Of a stretch of DNA of 64,000 nucleotides, positions 53,906 to 62,416 are shown piece by piece. Source of the stretch: Whitmania pigra. Taxonomy: Eukaryota; Annelida; Clitellata; Hirudinida; Haemopidae. The notes under the pieces are model-generated. The model made no database searches. It was not told the DNA's origin and saw only the letters and a list, made by a program, of their open reading frames with translations. Position 1 is the stretch's first letter, and every line of letters begins with the position of its first letter. The translations under genes were made by a program, and so were the position numbers. Location of the stretch: positions 744,001 to 808,000 of the forward strand of contig JAJTWR010000479.1 of assembly GCA_021613335.1 (NCBI GenBank), in the 5' to 3' direction.

Positions 53906-55168
53906 CTATATAATACCCATTCTGTTGGAGTCTAACTTTAGAAAAATAAATATCAAAATAGTAAAGCCCCACAAAGACGATCCGCCGTAACTAATCAATG
54001 GCAAGGGTATACCTATTACAGGAATAATACCGATGGCCATTCCGATGTTGATAAATACATGAAAAAAAATGATGCAGGCTATGCAATAGCCATATACTCT
54101 TGAAAAAATTGATCGCTGTCGTTCTGCCATGTTTATAAGACGCAGCAATAAAAATGCATACAAAAAAATAACCGCAAAGCAACCCATAAAGCCCCATTCT
54201 TCGCCGATGGTAGAAAAAATAAAATCGGTGCTCTGTTCGGGCACATAGCCATATTTGGTTTGGGTGCCTTGTAAAAAGCCTCGGCCGGTAAGTTGTCCGG
54301 AGCCGATGGCCACTTTTGATTGGATCACATTATATCCTGCACCGCGATTATCTGTTTTTAAACCTAAAATCAACTCTATACGCGTTTGTTGATGCGGTTG
54401 TAAAGCGCGCGTAAAAAGCGCTTTGGCAATAAACAAGTAAGCAATTGCTAAAACGGCAATTACAGAGACGTTAACCATAATTTGACGAGGTTTTCTACTA
54501 AGATGTACATATAAAAAGGCGATAATAATAATAGAAATAATAAGAATTTCGGGGTTTAGAAAAAGATTTAAGACAAATAACAATACCATGCCCCAAAAAG
54601 TCAAAAGCAAATAGCCCGGAAGTCCTTCGCGAAAGAGAGGAAACATAAAAGACAGAAAAACCAAAGCAGAACCCGCGTCAGGCTGCATCATGATTAAAAA
54701 TATCGGTAAGCCTATGATTGCAAACGAAATTAATATAGGCTTAAAACTTTTAAGTTTAGGGTTGGTATAACTGATGTATTTGGCTAATAACAAAGCGGTT
54801 CCAAATTTTGCAAATTCAGAAGGTTGTAATCTGAAAACGCCTAAGGAAATCCATGCCTGATTGCCGCCTATCTTACGGCCAATAACCAATACCACTACCA
54901 ATAAAAACATGGTAATTCCGTAAATAACGGGCGAAAAAACGCTGAAAAGTTTTGAATCGAACAAAAGTATAGTAAAACCCAATACCATACCCGAAATGAT
55001 AAAAAGCAACTGCTTGCCATATATTGCAGAGAACCGAAAAATACCCGCTTTTTCGGGGCTATAAACGGCTGCATAAATATTTATCCAACCTATTATACAC
55101 AAAGCCAAATAAATAAGTATGGTAACCCAGTCTATATTCAGAAAAAATCTATTGGTTTGTTGCTGCAT
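53906..55168 (-). CDS. rodA: Rod-shape SEDS glycosyltransferase RodA
   Basis: RodA polymerises peptidoglycan glycan strands during elongation, in complex with PBP2. The 420-residue protein has about 10 hydrophobic segments and SEDS motifs. These are GNQAWISLGVFRLQPSEFAKFG, the catalytic-region MQPDAGSALVFLSFMFPLF with its Asp, and the C-terminal GIPLPLISYGGSSLWG. Its start overlaps the end of mrdA by 20 bp, so translation is coupled. It is the last gene of the mre operon. Confidence 0.95.
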   Translation of the reverse strand: MQQQTNRFFLNIDWVTILIYLALCIIGWINIYAAVYSPEKAGIFRFSAIYGKQLLFIISGMVLGFTILLFDSKLFSVFSPVIYGITMFLLVVVLVIGRKIGGNQAWISLGVFRLQPSEFAKFGTALLLAKYISYTNPKLKSFKPILISFAIIGLPIFLIMMQPDAGSALVFLSFMFPLFREGLPGYLLLTFWGMVLLFVLNLFLNPEILIISIIIIAFLYVHLSRKPRQIMVNVSVIAVLAIAYLFIAKALFTRALQPHQQTRIELILGLKTDNRGAGYNVIQSKVAIGSGQLTGRGFLQGTQTKYGYVPEQSTDFIFSTIGEEWGFMGCFAVIFLYAFLLLRLINMAERQRSIFSRVYGYCIACIIFFHVFINIGMAIGIIPVIGIPLPLISYGGSSLWGFTILIFIFLKLDSNRMGII

Positions 55169-57140
55169 TTTTCTTGGGTTTATTAGCGATTTTGTTTGGC
55201 AATTCGATTTTCCGTTTTGTATTAATTGATTTTTGTTTGTTATTTAAAGCTTCGATTTTTAATTTTGTTGAATCTGAATTCAGGGTATTTTTTTTAGGCA
55301 GCTTATCGCTGATATTGGGTAATAAATAAGCGTCTTTATACTGCTGAATGGAGGCATTGTTAATGTAACGGTCGCTTAACGAACCTGTTAAATATTTTTC
55401 TGTGATAAAACTTGCAATTGGCGCTGCATAAGCTCCTCCGTAGCCGCCGTTTTCTACAACAACTGCAATAGCAATTTTTGGGTTATCCCTAGGGGCAAAG
55501 CCTATAAAAACCGAGTGGTTTTTGCCTCGGTTGTTTTGTACTGTTCCGGTTTTTCCACACATAATGATGTTGGGTAATCTCGATTCAATTGCGGTACCGG
55601 CAGAGGTGTTTACAGCGTCTTGCAAACCGTCTATTACCGGTTCAAAATATTTGGCGTCTATGCCAACATAATGTTTTTTTTTAAATTTTTGATCAATCAG
55701 ATGCGCGTTGCCAATAGATTTAATTACATGCGGTTTAATGTAATATCCTCGGTTGGCAATAATGGCCATAATATTGGCCATTTGAAGCGGCGTGGTGGTA
55801 ATTTCGCCTTGTCCAATTCCAACCGATAATATGGTGGTGTAGCCCCAGTATTTGTTGTGAATCCGGTCGTAATCTTTTTGTCTAAATAATTTATAGGCTT
55901 TTTCGTAAGGAAGGTCTATGCCTAAAGTGTCTCCTATACCAAATTTTCTAACTTTTTGTTGCCATTTTTCATAGGTGGCTTTTTGGTTTTTTAAGCCGTT
56001 TTTTGTAATCTGTTTTTCAAAAAGATTGTAAAAATAGGTGTTGCAAGATCTTGCAATACCTCTGCGTAAGCTGGTGTTGCCGTCAATGTGTTCGCATCTG
56101 AACTTACGGTTGCCTGCCCAATAATAGCCGGGGCAGTAAAAAGCGGTATTCGGGTCTATCACCCCATCGTTTAAGGCAATTAGTGCGCTCAGGGGTTTAA
56201 AAGCCGATCCGGGAGAATATTTGCCTTGCAAAGGCCTGCTTATTAAAGGCTTGTAGGGATTGGCGCTTAACAATGGATAGTTGTCTTTACTAGCCTTTCC
56301 AAGCATTTTATTGGGGTCATATCCCGGGCTGCTTACAAAAGCCAAAATTTCTCCGGTAGAAGGCTCAATGGCTATCACGCTGCCTATTTTGTTTGCCAAA
56401 AGCTGTTCGCCAAGTTTTTGGATACGGCTATCAATGGTAGCTACCAGATTAGTGCCGGCTACTGCCAGCAAATCCTTTTTGCCGTCGGCATAACTGCCTT
56501 GAGGCATATTGTGCGCATCGTAAAGTTTTAGCGTAACGCCCTTTTGGCCCCGCAATTCTTTTTCGTATTCTTTTTCGATGCCGGATTTTCCGATATAGTC
56601 GCCCGGTTTGTAATAACCATCGCTTTTTTGAATATCATTGTTGTTAACTTCGCGGATATAGCCTAACAACTGAGCCGCTATACTGTCGGGATAATATCTT
56701 ATAGTTCTTTTTTGTACAAAAAAACCTGAAAAATTATACATCTGTTCTTGCAAGGTGGCATACATTTCAACAGACAGCAGTTTTTGAAAGATGGAAGGCT
56801 GATAAGGAGAATAATTAATTGCCTTGCGAAACTTTTTATCAAATTCTGCCATATCTATATTTAAAATTCGACAAAGCGAAAGGGTATCAAAGGCTTTTAC
56901 ATCGTTTGGAGTAACCAATAAATCGTAAGTAGGTTGGTTTTGTACCAAAACTTTATTGTTTCTATCAACAATCACACCCCTAGCAGGATAGGTGTACGTG
57001 CGGCGAAGCGCATTGTTATTGGCATCAAGAAAATATTTATCGGTTATTAACTGCATATAAAAGATTTTACCCAGCAATATTAGCATCAACCAGATAAATA
57101 AAATTTGAATGATGTACTTTCTTTTAAACAGTTGCTCCAT
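55149..57140 (-). CDS. mrdA: Penicillin-binding protein 2 (elongation transpeptidase)
   Basis: PBP2 crosslinks peptidoglycan in side-wall growth with RodA and MreBCD. The 663-residue protein has one N-terminal membrane segment (about 10-30) and then a non-catalytic pedestal with RGVIVDRNNKVLVQNQPTYDL. The transpeptidase domain follows, with SPGSAFKPLSALI (active-site S-x-x-K), SCNTYFYN (S-x-N) and CGKTGTVQN (K-T-G). A Lys/Asn-rich tail of about 60 residues follows the domain. It overlaps mreD by one base and rodA by 20 bp. Confidence 0.95.
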   Translation of the reverse strand: MEQLFKRKYIIQILFIWLMLILLGKIFYMQLITDKYFLDANNNALRRTYTYPARGVIVDRNNKVLVQNQPTYDLLVTPNDVKAFDTLSLCRILNIDMAEFDKKFRKAINYSPYQPSIFQKLLSVEMYATLQEQMYNFSGFFVQKRTIRYYPDSIAAQLLGYIREVNNNDIQKSDGYYKPGDYIGKSGIEKEYEKELRGQKGVTLKLYDAHNMPQGSYADGKKDLLAVAGTNLVATIDSRIQKLGEQLLANKIGSVIAIEPSTGEILAFVSSPGYDPNKMLGKASKDNYPLLSANPYKPLISRPLQGKYSPGSAFKPLSALIALNDGVIDPNTAFYCPGYYWAGNRKFRCEHIDGNTSLRRGIARSCNTYFYNLFEKQITKNGLKNQKATYEKWQQKVRKFGIGDTLGIDLPYEKAYKLFRQKDYDRIHNKYWGYTTILSVGIGQGEITTTPLQMANIMAIIANRGYYIKPHVIKSIGNAHLIDQKFKKKHYVGIDAKYFEPVIDGLQDAVNTSAGTAIESRLPNIIMCGKTGTVQNNRGKNHSVFIGFAPRDNPKIAIAVVVENGGYGGAYAAPIASFITEKYLTGSLSDRYINNASIQQYKDAYLLPNISDKLPKKNTLNSDSTKLKIEALNNKQKSINTKRKIELPNKIANKPKKNAATNQ

Positions 57141-57655
57141 TAATTTATCTTCTTGTTATGGAACATAAATTCGATTAACAAAACAGTAAACATGGTTAAA
57201 CACACGCTAACGATACATTTGCCTAATGTATAACCAATATCGGAAAGTTTAAATGCTTCTAAAAGAAATAAAACCAGGTGATGCGAAAATATGCACACAA
57301 AAGCATATAAACAAAACCATTTAAAACCCATATTACCTAAAGATGGCTCGGGTTCGTCTATCGATTCTCGATTTAAAGTCAGAAAGATAAAACATATTCT
57401 TACAAAAGCCAAAGCTACGCATGCGCTGGTATGAAAGCCTAATGTATCATAAAAAGAATCAATGGTTAGACCGGTTAGAAAAGCGGATATAAAGAGAAAA
57501 AAATTGGGTATATTAAAGGGTAAAATCAGCAAAAAAAGACAATAGGTAAACGGCGTAGCAAGCCCGTATAATACAAAGTTGTGTAAAAAAAAGATTTGTA
57601 CAAATAATAATATGAACCACCTAAATATGTTGATGAAAATACTTTTGTTATTCAT
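57140..57655 (-). CDS. mreD: Rod-shape protein MreD
   Basis: MreD is a small polytopic inner-membrane protein of the elongasome. The 171-residue protein has five to six hydrophobic segments, with features such as GLTIDSFYDTLGFHTSACVALAF that mark MreD of Bacteroidota. It is identified by hydrophobicity and by its place between mreC (8-bp overlap) and mrdA. Sequence conservation of this family is low. Confidence 0.88.
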   Translation of the reverse strand: MNNKSIFINIFRWFILLFVQIFFLHNFVLYGLATPFTYCLFLLILPFNIPNFFLFISAFLTGLTIDSFYDTLGFHTSACVALAFVRICFIFLTLNRESIDEPEPSLGNMGFKWFCLYAFVCIFSHHLVLFLLEAFKLSDIGYTLGKCIVSVCLTMFTVLLIEFMFHNKKIN

Positions 57656-58484
57656 TTTTGGGCGGGTTTTCTAAATTATTTTGTTCTGTTGCCAATCTGT
57701 CTTTTACTATGTAAACGTATTCCAGTTTACTAAAATCGTTAAATAAAGCCAACTCTAAGGTTACAAAACTATCGCCGCCGGTTGCGTTTATTTTGATAAC
57801 TTTGCCAACCTCTATTCCTTTAGGAAACCTGCCTGCCCCTGAGGTTATAATAGTGTCGCCAATTTTAACTTTAATATGATTCGGTATTTCTTTTACCACC
57901 GCTTTTTTGCAATCAAAATTACTTTGGCCCCAAATTAAAGAACCAAAAATGTTGGTTTTTTTTAAATTGACGCTAATTGAAGTCTCGCTATTAAGCAAAG
58001 ATCTGATGGTGGCAAAATGAGGCGAAACATTTTTAATAAAACCTACAATACCTTTGCCGGATGAAATTACGGACATATCTTTAGCAATTCCGCTTGTAGC
58101 GCCTTTGTTAATGGTGATAATATTGTTGGTTAAGGCAACAGAGTTTTTAATAACCCTGGCTGCAATGAGTTGATAGCGTTGTTTGTTTGCCGTGTCGTTA
58201 ACGAAAGTATTTTTAGCGGTATCAGCAACATTTAAAGCCAAAAGTTGTTGTTTTAATCTGGCGTTTTCTTCATTCAGCATATCATTTACCTGTCCTAAAT
58301 TTAAGTATCGTTTTATATTTTTGAATTGCTTGTAGGTATTGCCAATCACCCGGTTTGCCGAATTAAAGGCTATATAATGCTGGTAAGCATTTTCTTTTAT
58401 TGTCAATACAATGCCCATGGCAAAGAAAAAAATGAAAAAGAAAAATGCGTTGTATCTGCTAATAAAAATCCAAAGGTTACGCAT
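57648..58484 (-). CDS. mreC: Rod-shape protein MreC
   Basis: MreC is a periplasmic scaffold of the elongasome. The 278-residue protein has an N-terminal membrane segment (about 12-30) and a coiled coil (LNLGQVNDMLNEENARLKQQLLAL). A double beta-barrel domain follows with NNIITINKGATSGIAKDMSVISSGKGIVG and DTIITSGAGRFPKGIEVGKV, typical of the family. The length is normal. It begins 305 bp after the mreB stop and overlaps mreD. Confidence 0.94.
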   Translation of the reverse strand: MRNLWIFISRYNAFFFFIFFFAMGIVLTIKENAYQHYIAFNSANRVIGNTYKQFKNIKRYLNLGQVNDMLNEENARLKQQLLALNVADTAKNTFVNDTANKQRYQLIAARVIKNSVALTNNIITINKGATSGIAKDMSVISSGKGIVGFIKNVSPHFATIRSLLNSETSISVNLKKTNIFGSLIWGQSNFDCKKAVVKEIPNHIKVKIGDTIITSGAGRFPKGIEVGKVIKINATGGDSFVTLELALFNDFSKLEYVYIVKDRLATEQNNLENPPKNE

Positions 58485-58789
58485 TTTGATTTACTTTTTA
58501 ACCGTATACGATTTTATCGTGTTTTTAACAAAAACTTAATAAAAATAGTTCAATTTTTATCCATTTTTAATAAATTTAACAAAATTATAGGAGCCAAAAC
58601 CTTTTATAAATTTTATTAATTTTTGTCTGTATAATTTTCTTTTTCCATTTTTAATTCCATAAAACCCATTGGGATTGTATCTCGTTTAACGCTTTTGCAG
58701 CTGTGTTTAACGGCAAATAATCATTATTTTTTACAGAGATTTAATGTGTCTTTGAGTTGGGCGGCCAGAACTGCAAATTTAAAATTCTA
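58485..58789. other. Gap between mreB and mreC
   Basis: This AT-rich gap of 305 bp shows no gene. It is longer than expected inside an operon, so mreC may have its own promoter, but no full TAnnTTTG match stands close to the mreC start. Confidence 0.4.
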
Positions 58790-59812
58790 TTATTGCATTA
58801 AAAACTTATAATTGCCGATATTTTTTAACGCTATTCCGGTACCGCGAACAACTGCGCGCAAAGGGTCGTCTGCAATATGAACGGGTAATTTCGTTTTTGA
58901 GCCGATACGTTTATCCAGGCCGCGTAGCAATGCGCCGCCGCCGGTTAAATAAATACCTGTTTGGTAAATATCTGCTGAAAGCTCAGGGGGAGTAATTTCT
59001 AAGGCTTTTAAAATAGCCTCTTCAATTTTTGAAATAGATTTATCTAAGCAATGGGCAATTTCGGTGTAAGAAACCATTATTTGTTTAGGCACGCCCGTCA
59101 TCAGATCTCTGCCCTGAACGGCAAAATCGGCAGGAGGATCAGAAAGTTCAGGTAAGGCTGCGCCAACCTCAATTTTGATTTTTTCTGCCGTACGCTCGCC
59201 AATCATAATGTTGTGTTGCCTACGGATATAGTTTATAATGTCGGAGTCAAAATTATCGCCCGCTACGCGAATGGACTGATCGCAAACGATACCCGATAAG
59301 GCAATAACGGCAATTTCGGTAGTTCCGCCTCCGATATCAATAATCATGTTCCCCATAGGTTCTTCTACGTCTATTCCAATGCCTACGGCAGCTGCCATTG
59401 GTTCGTGAATCAGATAAACCTCTTTAGCGCCGGCAATTTCAGCCGAATCGTGTACTGCTCTTTTTTCTACCTCGGTAATACCCGAAGGGATGCAAATAAC
59501 CATACGTAAAGACGGAAACATCCAGCCTTTACCGCCATTAAGCATGCGAATCATGCCTTTTATCATAACCTCTGCGGCATTAAAATCGGCAATTACGCCA
59601 TCTTTTAGCGGCCTAACGGTTCTGATATTATCATGCGTTTTTCCTTCCATTTGCATGGCTTGTTTACCAATGGCTATAATTTTATTGGTACTTCTGTCAA
59701 ATGCAACGATAGAAGGTTCGTCTACCACAACTTTATCGTTATGTATAATCAAAGTGTTTGCTGTTCCTAAGTCTATAGCTATCTCTTGAGTAAACCAGTT
59801 AAAAAAACCCAT
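58790..59812 (-). CDS. mreB: Rod-shape determining actin homologue MreB
   Basis: MreB forms membrane-bound filaments that position cell-wall synthesis. The 340-residue protein opens with an amphipathic GFFNWFTQEIAIDLGTANTLI, including the phosphate-1 motif DLGTAN. It has NMIIDIGGGTTEIAVIALSGIV (phosphate 2), the adenosine motif GIYLTGGGALLRGLDKRI and the ATPase region EPMAAAVGIGI. The family length is normal. It is the first gene of the mre group and follows purH by about 90 bp. Confidence 0.97.
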   Translation of the reverse strand: MGFFNWFTQEIAIDLGTANTLIIHNDKVVVDEPSIVAFDRSTNKIIAIGKQAMQMEGKTHDNIRTVRPLKDGVIADFNAAEVMIKGMIRMLNGGKGWMFPSLRMVICIPSGITEVEKRAVHDSAEIAGAKEVYLIHEPMAAAVGIGIDVEEPMGNMIIDIGGGTTEIAVIALSGIVCDQSIRVAGDNFDSDIINYIRRQHNIMIGERTAEKIKIEVGAALPELSDPPADFAVQGRDLMTGVPKQIMVSYTEIAHCLDKSISKIEEAILKALEITPPELSADIYQTGIYLTGGGALLRGLDKRIGSKTKLPVHIADDPLRAVVRGTGIALKNIGNYKFLMQ

Positions 59813-59905
59813 GTATATATTTGTATTAAATTATAGTTTTATAATGTAAATTTAGCTTTTTTACCTGTTAAATCTTTATTGATGCAAAAAGCAAGTTGAT
59901 ATTTT

Positions 59906-61432
59906 TTAATGTTTGAAATGCCTGACGCCCGTTGTTACCATGGCAATGTTTTTTTCATTAGCTTTTGCAATAGAATCGGCATCTTTAATTGAGCCCCCCG
60001 GTTGTAATATAGCGGCAATTCCGGCATTGGCGGCAATTTCAACGCAATCAGGAAAAGGAAAGAAAGCATCGCTTGCCATCGCTGCCCCTTTAACCTCAAA
60101 ACCGAAAGCAGCAGCCTTTTCTAAGGCTTGTTTTAATGCGTCAACACGGCTTGTTTGGCCAATACCGCTTGCCAGCAAAACATTATTTTTAGCTAAAACG
60201 ATGGCGTTCGACTTTGTATGCTTCACAATTTTGTTGGCGAAAAATAAATCTTTAAGCTGTTCAGGGGTAGGTTTTACCCGGGTTACAAGCATCATTTGTT
60301 CAGGACTTTCTATTACCAAATCTTTATCTTGCTCAATAACGCCATTTAGTAAAGTTTTAAACTGTTTTCGGTTTAACTTGGTATCATTTCGTTGAAGAAT
60401 CACTCTGTTTTTCTTGGTTTTAAGTAATTCAACGGCTTTTTCTTGGTAATTTGGAGCAATCAATATTTCAAAAAAAAGCTTATTAATTTCTGTTGCTGTT
60501 GCCAAATCAATTTCTCTGTTAGAAATTAAAACGCCGCCAAATGCAGAAAGAGGGTCGCATGCTAAGGCTTCGATACAGGCTTGTTTAATACTGTTGCGAG
60601 AGGCAACCCCACATGCGTTTGTATGTTTAAGAACAGCAAAAGCAGGTTCGGTAAACTCATCCATCAAACTAACGGCAGCATCAACATCTACCAAATTGTT
60701 ATAGCTTAATTCTTTGCCGCTCCATTTGGTAAAAATTTCATCAAGATTACCGTAAAAAATACCTTTTTGATGAGGGTTTTCTCCATAGCGTAAAGTTTGA
60801 GAACAACCAACGCTATACTTGAATGTCTTTAACGGTTCTTTGTTATTAAAATAATTAAAGATGGCAGCATCATAATGAGAAGAAATATGAAACGCTTTTT
60901 TGGCAAAAAATTTGCGTTGGGCCAAAGTAGTTTCGCCATTTTGAGATTGTAACTGCGTTAATAAAATACCGTAATCGTCTTTTGAGGCCAGAATAACCAC
61001 ATCGTTATAATTTTTGGCGGCAGCTCTGATTAAAGAAATACCTCCTATATCAATTTTTTCAATAATTTCTTGTTCGTCGCCGCCCGATTTTACCGTTTCT
61101 TCAAAAGGATAAAGATCAACAATAACCAAATCAATTTCAGGGATTTCATATTCTGTAATTTGGGTATTATCATCCGCCAGATTTCTTCTGTTTAAAATAC
61201 CCCCAAAAACTTTAGGATGTAAGGTTTTAACCCGACCGCCTAAAATAGAAGGGTATCCGGTAAGATCTTCAACAGCTTCAACAGGTAATCCCAAATCTTT
61301 GATAAATTGCATGGTACCGCCGGTAGAGTATAGCATTACGCCTTGACTGGCCAGATATTCTACCAACGGAGCCAAACCATCTTTATAATAAACCGAAATT
61401 AAAGCATTTTTAATCTTTACTGATTGACCCAT
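59906..61432 (-). CDS. purH: Bifunctional purine biosynthesis protein PurH
   Basis: PurH performs the last two steps to IMP: AICAR formylation and IMP cyclohydrolase. The 508-residue protein has an N-terminal MGS-like cyclohydrolase domain (YSTGGTMQFIKDLGLPVEAVEDLTGYPSILGGRVKTLHPKVFGGIL). The AICAR transformylase domain has LRYGENPHQKG, AVLKHTNACGVASR and AMASDAFFPFPDCVEIAANAGI, with the catalytic Lys-His pair in LKHTNACG. Its position upstream of mreB is the usual order in Bacteroidota. A -7-like TACCTTTA lies on the minus strand upstream. Confidence 0.97.
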   Translation of the reverse strand: MGQSVKIKNALISVYYKDGLAPLVEYLASQGVMLYSTGGTMQFIKDLGLPVEAVEDLTGYPSILGGRVKTLHPKVFGGILNRRNLADDNTQITEYEIPEIDLVIVDLYPFEETVKSGGDEQEIIEKIDIGGISLIRAAAKNYNDVVILASKDDYGILLTQLQSQNGETTLAQRKFFAKKAFHISSHYDAAIFNYFNNKEPLKTFKYSVGCSQTLRYGENPHQKGIFYGNLDEIFTKWSGKELSYNNLVDVDAAVSLMDEFTEPAFAVLKHTNACGVASRNSIKQACIEALACDPLSAFGGVLISNREIDLATATEINKLFFEILIAPNYQEKAVELLKTKKNRVILQRNDTKLNRKQFKTLLNGVIEQDKDLVIESPEQMMLVTRVKPTPEQLKDLFFANKIVKHTKSNAIVLAKNNVLLASGIGQTSRVDALKQALEKAAAFGFEVKGAAMASDAFFPFPDCVEIAANAGIAAILQPGGSIKDADSIAKANEKNIAMVTTGVRHFKH

Positions 61433-61604
61433 TTAAGATAAATAAATTAAGTTGTAAAGGTAGAAAAAATAGAATTAATAAGGATTGCATTATTCAAATA
61501 TTAAAAAATATTTAACCATAAACCGTCGGGTATTTTAACATCCTTGATAAAATTTTGGTATGGTTGTATGGGGTATTATTAATTTATTGAATATCCGTTT
61601 ATTT

Positions 61605-62163
61605 ACCTAATCCTGTTAGGTTAGCAATAATAAGCCTATCAAATAGTTTTTCGCCAAAATATCTTCGGTTGAGCTTGTAAATAAATTCATTGAGGTACAA
61701 CTGAAGGTATTTTCTTTTTATTTTGCGATAATTGCCAGGCAAATTTCTTTTAGCGTTGCTAATGGCAATGCGAACCCGTTTGAAAGTTTCTTTTGTGGTT
61801 TTTTTTGAACTTTTTTCTATCGCGTGAAGTTCCACAAAATCTGAAATGTCAACCTAAAAAGTACTTTTATCGGTGAAAACAATACTTTGCTTATCAGCAG
61901 CTTCCTGGATAGTTTGGTTAATCTCCCCAGAACCATGACCATATTAAAAAGGACAATTTTGAAAACTCCATAATCGTTCCTTTTCGCAAAGATGTTCCGT
62001 ATTTACAATCTTTGCGCTTATAACTCCATTTATCTTTCTTCCGGTAATGCTTTTTTTGGTGGCATTTAGAGCAAATACCCCCCTGTAAATCTCTCTGCTC
62101 TTTGAAATGATTTCTGCAATCTTCCGCTGTTCCAAAATGCGCGGTAAAACTAAATAGATTCAT
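61605..62163 (-). mobile_element. Decayed IS1595-family transposase remnant
   Basis: The 5' part (62163 back to about 61970) gives MNLFSFTAHFGTAEDCRNHF and CSKCHQKKHYRKKDKWSYKR, with the paired Cys zinc ribbon and TSLRKGTIMEFSKLSF, as in IS1595-type transposases. The middle, including most of the catalytic domain, is lost. The 3' part has IVFTDKSTF, an in-frame TAG, VDISDFVELHAIEKSS and YLNEFIYKLNRRYFGEKLFDRL, the family's end. It is inactive. No terminal repeats could be recognised. Confidence 0.75.
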
Positions 62164-62416
62164 CTCTAATTGATTGATAATTAAAAATATAAAAAAGATT
62201 AGGCTTTCTTGCGGATATTCAAAAAAATTTACTATCAAACAGCGATTATTTTGTTATTTTTGCAAAAAAAATATACTTAAAATATAAAAATATAAGCAAA
62301 AATAAATTAACTTACATAAAACGTAACCAAATTTTTAAAAACCAAAAAACTATTTAAATAAAATGCCTTGTTAACTTATGGAAGTAACAAACATTTTTTT
62401 TGCAAAAAAGAATTCT

